Assembly: GCF_002847305.1 (NCBI RefSeq) | Contig: NZ_CP025408.1 | Coordinates: 124,001-188,000 of the forward strand | Source: Paracoccus tegillarcae | GTDB lineage: Bacteria; Pseudomonadota; Alphaproteobacteria; Rhodobacterales; Rhodobacteraceae | Direction: 5' to 3' | DNA length: 64,000 nt | Shown: one piece after another, positions 45,335 through 54,777 of the stretch | Position numbering within the stretch: position 1 is the stretch's first letter | How the letters are laid out: each line of letters starts with the position of its first letter | The notes under the pieces: generated by a model | Databases searched by the model: none | What the model was told of the DNA's origin: nothing | What the model saw: only the letters and a program-made list of their open reading frames with translations | Position numbers and translations under genes: made by a program

Positions 45335-47401
45335 TCACGTGTCGTCATTGTCTCCGGCCAGATGACGCGCGACCGTCTGGGTCAGTTCGGCCAGCGAAAA
45401 GGGCTTGGCCAGGAACACCGAATTTGGCACCGGGCTTTGCCCTTCGGCAAAGATCTCTTCGCTATAGCCCGAGATGAACACGACCCGTGTCTCTGGCCGG
45501 TCGCGCAGCGCGCTGCGGACCCAGCTGGGGCCATCCATCCCGGGCATGACCACATCGGTTACAAAGACATCGATCTGGACGTCGCTATCCGACAGCAGCG
45601 CCAGCGCGGCCTCGGCGTTCTCGGCCTCTAGCACTTCATAGCCCTTCAAACGCAAGGCCCGTGCCGCGAAGGCACGGACCGGTGCCTCATCTTCGACCAG
45701 CAGGATCGTGGCGCCGCTGGTTTCGGTCAGCATCTGCGCTGCGCCGGCAGCCTTTTCCAGTTCCTTGGGCTTGGCGCCCTCATGGGCAGGGAAATACAGC
45801 GTGAAAACAGTTCCCTGCCCCAATGTGCTGTCACAAAAGATGAAGCCTCCGGTTTGCTTGATGATGCCGTAGACGGTCGACAATCCCAGGCCGGTTCCCT
45901 CGCCGGTGCGCTTGGTCGTAAAGAACGGCTCGAATATCTTGGTCAGGTGCTTGGGCGCGATCCCGTTGCCTTCATCGCGCAGTTCGACCATCACATAGGA
46001 GCCCTTGGCCAGAACCGCGCGATCCCGTTCGAATGCCTCGTCCAGATGGATATTGCGGGTCTGAATCGTGATATCGCCGCCCGACGGCATCGCGTCACGC
46101 GCATTCACCACCAGATTCATGATGACCTGCTCAAGCTGGCGCTTGTCGGCGCGGATCGGCAGCAGTTGTGCATCGTGCAGAATGTTCAGGGCAACGCGGC
46201 CACCCACCAGACGGTTCAGCAAATGGGTCAGATCGGCCAGGATATCGCGCAGATCCAGGATTTCGGGCTTCATCGTCTGCTTGCGTGAAAAGGCCAGCAG
46301 CTGACTGACCAGTGCCGCAGCGCGATTGGCGTTCTGGCTGATCTGATCCAGATCGGCATAATCCTGATCAGCCTTGTCGTGACGCATCATCAACAGTTCG
46401 CAATGCCCGCTGATTGCCGTCAGCAGATTGTTGAAATCATGCGCGACGCCCCCCGCCAACTGCCCGATGGCCTGCATCTTCTGGCTTTGGACGAACTGTG
46501 CCTCCAGCGTCTTCAAGGCACTGGCATCTGTCAGAACCGCGATATGGCCGGAGGCCTGCACGGGATCGCGGGCAAGGGAAATCTGGAAATGCCGGTCGGT
46601 ATCAGCGCCGCGCAGTCGCAGCATCTCGGCGCGCTGATCGGTGCGCCCGGCGGCCACATCGGCCAACCAGTCCCCCACGGGGCGTCCCGGACCTTCGAGG
46701 ATCTTGCCCAGATGAATGTCAATCGGACTGCTGCCCAGCAGGCGCCGGGCGGTCGGGTTTGCACGGCGCACGATGCCGTCACCCGACAGGCGCAGCAATG
46801 AGACCGGCAATGCGTCGAACTCGTCCTCCGGTTCGGGTTCGCTGTCATCCTCCTCGGCCTCATCCGAGCTCGCTTCATCGAGGCCGTGATAGGACCAGAT
46901 CTGCAAGGGCGCATCCACCGAACGGCCCAGTGCCAACACGTCGCCATCAGGCAATTCGGCCTCTGCAAATCCCGATCGGTCGGCGCGGTTCATCAGGTCT
47001 TCGATCAGGTTGCTGGCATCGGCGCGAATATGGGCAATCCACGTCAGGATACTGCGCCCGACGATATCCCCGAACCCGTCCAGCGAGGCGGCATTCTGAA
47101 ACAGGACCAATCCATCGGAATCGGTGATCCAGATAGGCTCGGGTGCGGCGACAACCTCTGATTTGATGGCCGACAGCGCCCGCCGACCCGCCATGCCACG
47201 CGCAGCCTGCAGCAGGGACATCGCCCCGCCCAGGATATACCACGCCACCGCGATCGTGGCGAAGATGATCGCCGCCTTGCCGCTGCTGCTGTCGGGAAAC
47301 ATCACCAGCAGCGCACTGCCCAGCAATGCCGGCAGCATCAGTGCGGGCAGGAATACGATTGCGTTACGCGGCAAACCGATCAGGCGTTCCCATCGAGCCA
47401 T
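45335..47401 (-). CDS. cckA: Hybrid sensor histidine kinase CckA
   Basis: CckA is the top kinase/phosphatase of the CckA-ChpT-CtrA phosphorelay. The 688-residue protein has two N-terminal membrane helices (about 14-36 and 43-62), two PAS-like regions separated by an acidic linker (about 177-196), a HisKA domain with His321 in GVAHDFNNLL, an ATPase domain (MNLVVNARDAM, DEGNGIAP, GTGLGLSTVYGI) and a C-terminal receiver with phosphorylatable Asp616 in VFVTDVVMPG. The start at 47401 has an AGGA site. A CtrA-type box lies about 50 bp upstream. Confidence 0.94.
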   Translation of the reverse strand: MARWERLIGLPRNAIVFLPALMLPALLGSALLVMFPDSSSGKAAIIFATIAVAWYILGGAMSLLQAARGMAGRRALSAIKSEVVAAPEPIWITDSDGLVLFQNAASLDGFGDIVGRSILTWIAHIRADASNLIEDLMNRADRSGFAEAELPDGDVLALGRSVDAPLQIWSYHGLDEASSDEAEEDDSEPEPEDEFDALPVSLLRLSGDGIVRRANPTARRLLGSSPIDIHLGKILEGPGRPVGDWLADVAAGRTDQRAEMLRLRGADTDRHFQISLARDPVQASGHIAVLTDASALKTLEAQFVQSQKMQAIGQLAGGVAHDFNNLLTAISGHCELLMMRHDKADQDYADLDQISQNANRAAALVSQLLAFSRKQTMKPEILDLRDILADLTHLLNRLVGGRVALNILHDAQLLPIRADKRQLEQVIMNLVVNARDAMPSGGDITIQTRNIHLDEAFERDRAVLAKGSYVMVELRDEGNGIAPKHLTKIFEPFFTTKRTGEGTGLGLSTVYGIIKQTGGFIFCDSTLGQGTVFTLYFPAHEGAKPKELEKAAGAAQMLTETSGATILLVEDEAPVRAFAARALRLKGYEVLEAENAEAALALLSDSDVQIDVFVTDVVMPGMDGPSWVRSALRDRPETRVVFISGYSEEIFAEGQSPVPNSVFLAKPFSLAELTQTVARHLAGDNDDT

Positions 47402-47451
47402 GATTCGTCCTTTGAACTGATCCCGCCGAACCAGATCCTGCCGATCGTTTG

Positions 47452-47466
47452 TTAATATCGCGTTAA
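47452..47466 (-). promoter_or_regulatory. CtrA-type binding site upstream of cckA
   Basis: On the cckA strand the sequence is TTAA-CGCGATA-TTAAC, a perfect match to the CtrA consensus TTAA-N7-TTAAC. It ends about 50 bp before the cckA start, in the 89-bp gap after the rsmB-like gene, a promoter-proximal position that suggests feedback by CtrA on its own kinase. Confidence 0.65.
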
Positions 47467-47490
47467 GACGTGCCTTGCGGATCAAGGAAT

Positions 47491-48648
47491 TCACTCGTCC
47501 GACTTTCGAAAGAGCGCCAGGAAAAAGCCATCGCTGGCATCCATGGGCGACCACCGGCGCTGATCGATCAACTGAAAATCCGCCGAAGCCGCAAGGAAGG
47601 CCGCGACACGGTCATCGTTTTCTTCCCGCAGCAGCGAACAGGTCATATAGGCAAGATGCCCCCCCGGCCCGACATGAAGCGCGGCTGTCGCCAAAATCTC
47701 ATCCTGAACTTGAGTTAACTCATTCAAGCGACTGCTATCAAACGACCATTTTGCATCAGGTGCCCGCCTCCAAGTGCCCGAACCAGAGCAGGGCACATCC
47801 GCAACCACCAGATCATAAAGCCCTTGAGGCTGCTCGACGAGACGGATCGTTGCACCCGCGCGCGCCGCACGCGCTGGCAGATCGGCCATGCGGCGCGGTT
47901 CAGCATCATGCGCGTCGATGCTGAGATCAGCGCGCGCCGCCAGCGCCAGTGCCTTGCCCCCACCGCCGGCACAATAATCCAGAACACATGCGCCATCGCG
48001 CAGCGGCAGCGACGCGCAGGCCAGTTGCGGCGACAGATCCTGCAACTCGACCCAGCCCTCAAGATAGGCAGCCGCGGCGTTGATGCGACGGCCACCGCTG
48101 CGCACCTGCAGCGCAGTGGGCAAACGCGGATCGGCCTCGGCCTCTACCCCGTTTTCGGCCAGCGACGCGATGGCGCCCTCTCGCGTCGCCTTGGCGGTGT
48201 TGACCCGCAGCCAGATCGGCGCGCGCGAGGACATGGCACGGGCAATCGGCCCCGCCTGATCCGCCAGCGATCTTTCCCATAATGGGTGCAGCCATTCTGG
48301 CAGGTTCATCTGCTGATGCGGGTCCGGCGGGCTGCCTGCTGCCAATTCATCCTCGCTCAGCGGCGCCGGCGCATGGCCTTGACCGGTGAACATCTGCGCA
48401 GGATCGGCAGCCTCGGCGCGAAGCCGGCCCAGCATCAGGCCACGGCCATCCCTCTTGCCGCCCCAGACAGAATAGCTTGTGCGACAGCGCAAGGCATCGA
48501 AGACCAGATCCCGAACAGCCGCCCGATCCCCCGACCCGGCAAAGCGGCTGCGTCGCGACCAGCGCAACAACGCCTGTTCCGCCGGCAATCCGCCCCCGAT
48601 CCCATCGAGGATCTCAATCGCTGCGGCAATCCGCGCCTGTGGTGTCAT
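47491..48648 (-). CDS. RsmB/NOL1-family rRNA cytosine-C5 methyltransferase
   Basis: The 385-residue SAM-dependent methyltransferase resembles RsmB (16S rRNA m5C) and other Sun/NOP2 proteins. The SAM-binding loop is VLDYCAGGGGKALALAA, motif IV with a catalytic cysteine is VADVPCSGSGTWRRAP, and motif VI with the second cysteine is YMTCSLLREEND. The N-terminal part looks like a shortened NusB-like domain. It follows the glcB stop by 63 bp on the same strand. The precise target base is not determined by sequence alone. Confidence 0.87.
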   Translation of the reverse strand: MTPQARIAAAIEILDGIGGGLPAEQALLRWSRRSRFAGSGDRAAVRDLVFDALRCRTSYSVWGGKRDGRGLMLGRLRAEAADPAQMFTGQGHAPAPLSEDELAAGSPPDPHQQMNLPEWLHPLWERSLADQAGPIARAMSSRAPIWLRVNTAKATREGAIASLAENGVEAEADPRLPTALQVRSGGRRINAAAAYLEGWVELQDLSPQLACASLPLRDGACVLDYCAGGGGKALALAARADLSIDAHDAEPRRMADLPARAARAGATIRLVEQPQGLYDLVVADVPCSGSGTWRRAPDAKWSFDSSRLNELTQVQDEILATAALHVGPGGHLAYMTCSLLREENDDRVAAFLAASADFQLIDQRRWSPMDASDGFFLALFRKSDE

Positions 48649-48711
48649 GATCGCCCCTTCCTCAGGCTCACCGCACCGGCCAGCCGGGTCAGTCCGGCCA
48701 GCGGCTGGCCT

Positions 48712-50850
48712 TTAGCCAATATTGGCCGCCTTGGCCCGACGCCGCGCCGCATGCAGCAAAGGCTCGGTATAACCCGATGGCTGACTGGCACCCTGCAAGA
48801 TCAGATCGCGCGCCGCGGTAAATGCGATGCCATCAAACCCGGGCGCCATCGGCTGATAGTCAGGGTCACCGGCATTTTGTTGATCGACCTTGGGGGCCAT
48901 GCGGCGCAGCGCGGCGTCGATATCGTCGACATCGCACAGGCCATGCATCAGCCAGTTGGCCAGGTGCTGCGCTGATATCCGCAGCGTGGCCCGATCCTCC
49001 ATCAGCGCCACGTCGTTGATATCGGGCACTTTCGAACAGCCGACGCCCTGATCTACCCAACGAACGACATATCCCAGAATCGACTGGCAAGAATTGTCCA
49101 GCTCGTGCCGGATTTCCTCGGCCGACAGATTGCGCCCGCGCAACAGAGGCAGCGTCAACAGGGCCTCTTGCGAGGCATGCGGCCGGTCCGACAGACCCTC
49201 TTGCACCTCTGCCACATCGACGCGGTGATAATGCGTCGCGTGCAACGTCGCTGCGGTCGGCGACGGCACCCAGGCAGTATTGGCGCCCGCCAGGGGATGG
49301 CCGATTTTCTCTGCCAGCATCGCCGCCATCTCGTCGGGCTTGGCCCACATGCCCTTTCCGATCTGGGCGCGTCCCGCCAATCCACAGGCAAGGCCGGTGT
49401 CGACATTGCCATCCTCATAGGCCGACAGCCAGGCGGCGGATTTCATCTCGGCCTTGGGCACCATCGGCCCCGCCTGCATCGAGGTGTGGATCTCATCCCC
49501 GGTGCGATCAAGAAAGCCGGTATTGATGAACACGCAGCGATTTTTCACCGCAGCAATACACGCGGCCAGATTGGCCGATGTGCGGCGCTCTTCGTCCATG
49601 ACGCCCAGCTTGACGGTATTGCGCGGCAACCCCAGCAAGTCCTCGACCCGACCGAACAGCGTGTCGGCGAAGGCGGCCTCTTCGGCGCCGTGCATCTTGG
49701 GCTTGACCACATAGACCGATCCCTTGCGGCTGTTGCGCGCCCCGCTGGTCTTGCGCAGATCATGCATGGCGGCGGCAACGGTCACGACGGCGTCCATGAT
49801 GCCTTCGGGCGTATCCTCGCCGTCCAGGCGCACCGCATCGGTCAGCATCAGATGACCGACATTCCTTACCAGCAGCAAAGCGCGACCCGGATGCGATATC
49901 GGGCGGCCAGCCGGGTCTAGATAATCGATGTCGGGGTTCAGCCGACGCGTCTGGGTCTTGCCACCCTTGGTAAATGTCTCGGACAGATCGCCCTTCATCA
50001 GCCCCAGCCAATTGGCGTAAACGAGGCACTTGTCCTCGGCATCGACTGCCGCGACCGAGTCCTCGCAATCCTGTATAGCGGTCAGCGCGCTTTCCAGCAC
50101 CACATCGGCGATCCCGGCAGGATCATCGCGGCCGATCGGGCTGTCGCGGTTGATCACAATGCGCATCAAGAGGCCGTTGACGCGCAAAAAGATATCGCCG
50201 GCCCCGGCGTAACCGGCGAACTGCGCGGCATCGGCCAGCCCGGTTGCGCCATCGGGCAGTGTCACGCGCAGCGCCCCGTCCGCGACAGACAGCGCTGCCA
50301 CATCCGCCCAACTCCCTTGATCCAGCGGAACGACATCGTCCAGATGCGCGCGCGCCCAGGCAATCACCTGCGCGCCGCGTTCGGCGTCAAAGCCCTTGCC
50401 CTCAGGCGTGCCGGGGATCGCATCGGTTCCGTAAAGCGCATCATAGAGCGAGCCCCAACGGGCGTTTGCCGCGTTCAGCGCAAATCGCGCGTTCATCACC
50501 GGCACGACAAGCTGCGGGCCCGCCTTTCCCGCGATTTCGGGATCGACGTTTTCGGTGCCAAGCCTGAAATCAGCGGCGGCGGGCTGCAAATAGCCGATGC
50601 TGGTCAGGAAGTCGCGATATCCGGCCGCATCATGCGGTTCAGAGCGGTGCTGCTTGTGCCAGTCATCAATCTGCGTCTGCAGGGCCTCGCGCTTTTGCAG
50701 CAGCGCCCGGTTCACAGGCATCAAATCGCGCAGGATGGCGGCATAGCCCGACCAGAAGGCATCGGCATCGACACCGGCCAGCACCTGCGTTTCGATCAGA
50801 TCGGCAAGCGGCGCTGCCACTTCCAACCCATGGCGCGAGACATATGACAT
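48712..50850 (-). CDS. glcB: Malate synthase G
   Basis: Malate synthase G condenses glyoxylate and acetyl-CoA to malate in the glyoxylate shunt and glycolate use. The 712-residue protein is the usual length for form G. It shows the segments [74 protein letters not shown] and [12 protein letters not shown], including the acid/base residues of the family. The ATG at 50850 has an AGGAGG site. The 204-bp gap upstream (50851-51054) shows no gene and no motif I can name. Confidence 0.97.
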   Translation of the reverse strand: MSYVSRHGLEVAAPLADLIETQVLAGVDADAFWSGYAAILRDLMPVNRALLQKREALQTQIDDWHKQHRSEPHDAAGYRDFLTSIGYLQPAAADFRLGTENVDPEIAGKAGPQLVVPVMNARFALNAANARWGSLYDALYGTDAIPGTPEGKGFDAERGAQVIAWARAHLDDVVPLDQGSWADVAALSVADGALRVTLPDGATGLADAAQFAGYAGAGDIFLRVNGLLMRIVINRDSPIGRDDPAGIADVVLESALTAIQDCEDSVAAVDAEDKCLVYANWLGLMKGDLSETFTKGGKTQTRRLNPDIDYLDPAGRPISHPGRALLLVRNVGHLMLTDAVRLDGEDTPEGIMDAVVTVAAAMHDLRKTSGARNSRKGSVYVVKPKMHGAEEAAFADTLFGRVEDLLGLPRNTVKLGVMDEERRTSANLAACIAAVKNRCVFINTGFLDRTGDEIHTSMQAGPMVPKAEMKSAAWLSAYEDGNVDTGLACGLAGRAQIGKGMWAKPDEMAAMLAEKIGHPLAGANTAWVPSPTAATLHATHYHRVDVAEVQEGLSDRPHASQEALLTLPLLRGRNLSAEEIRHELDNSCQSILGYVVRWVDQGVGCSKVPDINDVALMEDRATLRISAQHLANWLMHGLCDVDDIDAALRRMAPKVDQQNAGDPDYQPMAPGFDGIAFTAARDLILQGASQPSGYTEPLLHAARRRAKAANIG

Positions 50851-51054
50851 ATTCCGTTCCTCCTGCCTGTCGTCCTGAGCACCCGGTTGTCCGGGCGATA
50901 TCGGCACGGGGCCGTTCTGACAGGATTAGTCGCGCAGGCCGGGCGGCTCAAGGGAGGATGACGAGATTGCCGGAAATGGCTGACGGCGCAGCTTTGCCCA
51001 GAACGCGTGTGACGGGGCGGCATGGTTCCGGGCAGTGGTCCGGGTTGACGATCA

Positions 51055-52044
51055 CTACTCGAAACGACGCAGATAGGATCTGACACGCGCCTCACGTTCG
51101 GGATCATCCGTCGGCGCGCCGAAAAGATGGCTTTGGGCGAGGCGAAGGGGGATCTGGAACGGGCTTAGAATTTCGGCGATCCGGCGATAGGCCAGCAGTT
51201 CGGCATCAGCCCCGACGCGCCCCCAGCCCGGCTCGGCACCGGCGGTAATCGAGGTGACGCCGTTACGGCGACTGACGCTGATGCCGCAGCCCAGAGACTG
51301 CAATTGCGACAGATCAGGCAGCGTATCCTGAAAAACCGGCCCCAACATGGTGCGCCAGCCGATATCTGCGATATGCGGTGGCCGGTCTTCGGCCTTGGCC
51401 CGGACAGCCGGATTCAGGCAGGCGGCGGCACCGCGCGGCGATACCTCGATCGCGGCAGGTTTGCGCTGCATCATCGCCGGGCAATTGAACATCAGGCTTT
51501 CCATATAATCGGGCAAAAAGCAGCCATAGCCCACGACAGCGCAGCGCAGTGCCATCGCCTCGATGATCTGACTGGCCTGCTCAGAGAACTGCGTCAAATC
51601 AGCCGCCTCATGCGGCAGTTCCAGCGCCAGATAGGCGAGGCCGTGGCTTTCTCCCACCCGCAGGCAGGGTGTCGATTCGATAAAATGCGGCGCGTCGATC
51701 CAGCCGGCCAGACGCAAGTCCAGCGGCTCGTCCGATTTGCCGCCTGACAGCGCCTCGCGGGCCGCATTCAGAACATGATCGGAGACGGGCAGTGTCTTGT
51801 GTAGGCCTGCCTCGGTTCGAAAGGTCGCATTGCGAAGCTGCGCGCCCCAACGCTCGAAAAACAGGTCCGAAATCGCCCAAAGCGAATCGCGATTGCCCGG
51901 ATCACGCCAACTGCCCTCACACCAGACAAGAATGCGGAAGGCAGGCGAGGCAATGGTTCGCCCGTCAAAGTACAGAAATTCCTCGCGCTCTGTGTTGAGG
52001 ATCGGCTCAGCGGAATGATCTTTGACGGGCATCGGTCTAAACAT
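51055..52044 (-). CDS. Possible DUF3396 / type VI immunity-family protein
   Basis: I recognise this 329-residue soluble protein only tentatively. The stretch IGWRTMLGPVFQDTL, followed by GCGISVSRRNGVTSITAGAEPGWG and LLAYRRIAEILSPFQIP, resembles DUF3396 proteins, annotated as type VI secretion immunity proteins. No toxin, VgrG or PAAR gene is adjacent. No signal peptide or membrane span is seen, so it should be cytoplasmic. The ATG at 52044 or one at 52032 could be the start; neither has a clear Shine-Dalgarno. It is divergent from the pxp operon. Confidence 0.5.
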   Translation of the reverse strand: MFRPMPVKDHSAEPILNTEREEFLYFDGRTIASPAFRILVWCEGSWRDPGNRDSLWAISDLFFERWGAQLRNATFRTEAGLHKTLPVSDHVLNAAREALSGGKSDEPLDLRLAGWIDAPHFIESTPCLRVGESHGLAYLALELPHEAADLTQFSEQASQIIEAMALRCAVVGYGCFLPDYMESLMFNCPAMMQRKPAAIEVSPRGAAACLNPAVRAKAEDRPPHIADIGWRTMLGPVFQDTLPDLSQLQSLGCGISVSRRNGVTSITAGAEPGWGRVGADAELLAYRRIAEILSPFQIPLRLAQSHLFGAPTDDPEREARVRSYLRRFE

Positions 52045-52231
52045 GGGAGAATACTCAATTTACCTCTACGGACCTGGGGGAATCAGCGGGCCTTGAGCGG
52101 TGATACGACAAATGTCCTGACAAAAGGTTGCCAGACCCGTTCGACCTTTCGATATGCCCCCAGCTTGCACATGGCACCGCTTGCGACGCAGGATGCGACT
52201 GATCCGACCCAGTACGCGGAACGCAGCCCAT

Positions 52232-52978
52232 ATGAGCGACCCGACAGAATTGACCCCCACCGCCCTGCCCGCCGGGCTGGACGGCGTGTTGATAAGGATG
52301 GCGCTGACGCCTGCCCCTGCTGCGATGGCCGCGGCGCAGATGCTGGCGGCTGAACTGGATCGCACACCACCCAAGGGAACGGTCGAGATCGCACCGGGGC
52401 TGGTGTCGGTCCTCGTGCGGTTCGACGCGGCGGTTACGACCCGCGATCAACTGGCGAAGGCGATGCTGCGACGCGCCTCGGTCATCGCCAATGATCCCCC
52501 CGGCCTGCCCGATCCGGCGCGGCGCTGGACGATCCCGGCGGCCTTCGGCGGCGATCATGGCCCCCAACTGGGCGAGGTCGCCCGCACCGTCGGCCAATCC
52601 GAAGAGGCCGCAATCGACGAAATTTGCAGCGCTGATCTGCGCATTCTGGCGATCGGCTTTGCGCCCGGCCAGCCCTATGTCGGGCTGCTGCCCGAGGCCT
52701 GGAACCTGCCCCGGATGAGCGAATTGAACCCGCAGGTGCCGGCAGGCGCCTTGGTCTCGGCGGTGCGTCAACTCGTGATGTTCACCGCAGCGTCCACGAC
52801 CGGCTGGCGACAGATCGCGCAGACCGGCTTTCGTTGCTTTGATCCGGGCCGCGATCAACCCATTCCGCTGAGGCCGGGCGACGCGATCCGATACACAGCG
52901 GTCAGCGCGTCCGATATGGCCGGGCTGATGGCAACGACGGATGGTCTGGGCGGCGCGCGCCTTGAGGTGCTGCGATGA
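52232..52978 (+). CDS. pxpB: 5-oxoprolinase subunit PxpB
   Basis: PxpB (formerly KipI/allophanate hydrolase subunit 1 family) works with PxpA and PxpC in ATP-dependent opening of 5-oxoproline to glutamate. The 248-residue protein carries VEIAPGLVSVLVRFD, IPAAFGGDHGPQLGEVA, AIGFAPGQPYVGLLP and PAGALVSAVRQLVMFTAAS, a recognisable PxpB pattern. I place the start at 52232 (MSDPTELTP); a longer in-frame stretch upstream lacks family similarity. The gene overlaps pxpC by 4 bp. Confidence 0.9.
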   Translation: MSDPTELTPTALPAGLDGVLIRMALTPAPAAMAAAQMLAAELDRTPPKGTVEIAPGLVSVLVRFDAAVTTRDQLAKAMLRRASVIANDPPGLPDPARRWTIPAAFGGDHGPQLGEVARTVGQSEEAAIDEICSADLRILAIGFAPGQPYVGLLPEAWNLPRMSELNPQVPAGALVSAVRQLVMFTAASTTGWRQIAQTGFRCFDPGRDQPIPLRPGDAIRYTAVSASDMAGLMATTDGLGGARLEVLR

Positions 52979-53991
52979 ACGCCCTGCACGTCCTGCGCGC
53001 CGAAGGCGTGCTCAGCGTTCAGGATCTGGGCAGGCCCGGCCATATCGCGCAGGGCCTCTCGCGCGGCGGCGCGATGGACCGGCTTGCGCTGATCGAGGCC
53101 GGGGCGCTGCTGGGTCTGAAATCGGTCGTCGCAGGGATCGAGATGGCGGGCACAGGCGGGCTGTTCACGGTGGATCAGCCGACGCGCATCGCGCTGACCG
53201 GCGCCGCGATGACCGCCACACTGAACGATGCCCCGCTGCAATGGCAGGCCTGTCATCTGATCGCACCCGGTCAGCGGTTGCGGATCGGCGGTGCGCAAGC
53301 CGGTGCCTACAGCTATCTGGTGCCGGCAGGTGGCGTGCTGACGCCGGAATGGCTGGACAGCCGCGCCGCCCATCTCAACATCGGGATCGGAGCGATCCTG
53401 ACTTCGGGACAAAAGCTGAAGATCGGCACAGATCGCGCGCCCGAAACGCCCAGCCTGATCATCACCGTCGCCCCGCGTTTTCAGGGCGGCACCATCCGAA
53501 TGATGGACGGCCCGCAAACGTCGCTGTTTTCCGATCATGTGCTGGCGACGTTCTGCCAGACCACGTTCGCGCGCGCCCCGCGCGGCAACCGACAGGGCGT
53601 GCGGCTGGATGCGGATGCGCGCTTTGCGTCGGATCACGCCGGCAGTCTGGCCTCGGATATGCTGCTGCCCGGCGATCTGCAGATGACCGGCGACGGCGTG
53701 CCCTATGTGCTGCTGGCCGAATGTCAGACCATGGGCGGCTATCCCCGCATCGGCTCGGTCATCCCGGCCGATCTGGCGCAGATCGCCCAGACCCCGCCCG
53801 GCGGTCAGATCCGGTTTCAGCGCATCACGCTGGAACAGGCCGACGCGCTTTTCCGAGACGAGGCCGGGCAGCTACGGGATGCTGCGGCCCGCTGCCGTTA
53901 CCTGACCCGCGATCCAGCGATGATGGCAGACCTGCTATCCTATCAACTGGTTGGCGGCATGACGCGCGGCGACGAACTGGAGGAGGACTGA
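52975..53991 (+). CDS. pxpC: 5-oxoprolinase subunit PxpC
   Basis: PxpC (KipA/AHS2 family, biotin-dependent carboxyltransferase-like fold) has 338 residues. It shows LRAEGVLSVQDLGRPGHIAQGLSRGGAMDRLAL, the usual start, then YSYLVPAGGV and GYPRIGSVIPADLAQIAQ. It overlaps pxpB by ATGA and pxpA by one base (TGATG), so all three subunits are coupled. Order B-C-A is common in proteobacteria. Confidence 0.92.
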   Translation: MNALHVLRAEGVLSVQDLGRPGHIAQGLSRGGAMDRLALIEAGALLGLKSVVAGIEMAGTGGLFTVDQPTRIALTGAAMTATLNDAPLQWQACHLIAPGQRLRIGGAQAGAYSYLVPAGGVLTPEWLDSRAAHLNIGIGAILTSGQKLKIGTDRAPETPSLIITVAPRFQGGTIRMMDGPQTSLFSDHVLATFCQTTFARAPRGNRQGVRLDADARFASDHAGSLASDMLLPGDLQMTGDGVPYVLLAECQTMGGYPRIGSVIPADLAQIAQTPPGGQIRFQRITLEQADALFRDEAGQLRDAAARCRYLTRDPAMMADLLSYQLVGGMTRGDELEED

Positions 53992-54758
53992 TGCAAGTCG
54001 ATCTGAACGCCGATATGGGCGAAAGCTTCGGGCCGTGGCGCATGGGCGATGATGATGCGCTGCTCAAGATCATCACATCGGCCAATATCGCCTGCGGATT
54101 TCACGCCGGTGATGCGGATGTGATGGCCAACACCATGCGTCTGGCTGCGGCAAACGATGTCGGCATCGGCGCGCATCCGGGCTTTGCCGATCTGCAGGGC
54201 TTTGGACGCCGGCGGATCAGGCTGTCGACCGAAGAGCTGGGCAATATGGTCGCCTATCAACTGGGCGCGGCGCAGGGCATGGCGCGGCTGGCAGGTGGCC
54301 GGGTGCGGCATCTGAAACTGCATGGCGCGGTGGCCAACATGGCCAGCGAGGACGCTGCAATCGCACGGGCCTGTTACGCGGCCGCGCTGAAGGTCGATCC
54401 CGACATCATTCTGGTCACATTGGCCGCCACCGCCTCAGAGGCCACCGCACGCGATCTGGGCGCGGCCTATGCCAATGAGATCTTCGCCGACCGCGCCTAT
54501 AATGACGACGCGACGCTGGTCGATCGCAGCCAGCCCGGCGCAGTGTTGCATGATCCGGGCGTCGCGGGCCTGCGCATGGAGCAAATGATCCGCGCCGGCG
54601 GTATCGTCACGCAATCGGGCAAGACCATCCCCTGCCGCATCGACACGATCTGCGTGCATGGCGACAGCCCCGATGCCGTGGCCATGGCCGGCGCCGTCCG
54701 CAATCACCTGCAAGGCGCGGGCATCACCCTGCGCCAGTTCCCCGGCCAGCGCGCCTGA
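53991..54758 (+). CDS. pxpA: 5-oxoprolinase subunit PxpA (LamB/YcsF family)
   Basis: PxpA is the catalytic-type subunit of the prokaryotic 5-oxoprolinase. The 255-residue product shows DLNADMGESFGPWRMGDD, NIACGFHAGDADVMANTM, IGAHPGFADLQGFGRRRI and LKLHGAVANMAS, diagnostic of the family. The ATG at 53991 has a perfect AGGAGG site about 4 nt upstream, within pxpC. It is followed after 19 bp by a gamma-glutamyltransferase gene. Confidence 0.95.
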   Translation: MQVDLNADMGESFGPWRMGDDDALLKIITSANIACGFHAGDADVMANTMRLAAANDVGIGAHPGFADLQGFGRRRIRLSTEELGNMVAYQLGAAQGMARLAGGRVRHLKLHGAVANMASEDAAIARACYAAALKVDPDIILVTLAATASEATARDLGAAYANEIFADRAYNDDATLVDRSQPGAVLHDPGVAGLRMEQMIRAGGIVTQSGKTIPCRIDTICVHGDSPDAVAMAGAVRNHLQGAGITLRQFPGQRA

Positions 54759-54777
54759 GCCTTCGAAAGATCCCGAG

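Noticed and set aside
45327..45343. Dyad GACACG / CGTGTC at the cckA 3' end as a terminator
   Set aside because: The stem is short, overlaps the end of the cckA coding sequence and no T-run follows on either strand.
48649..48711. GGCCAGC-rich inverted repeats between the rsmB-like gene and glcB
   Set aside because: The stems overlap with very short loops and lack T-runs in the direction of transcription, so they may be simple GC-rich spacer.
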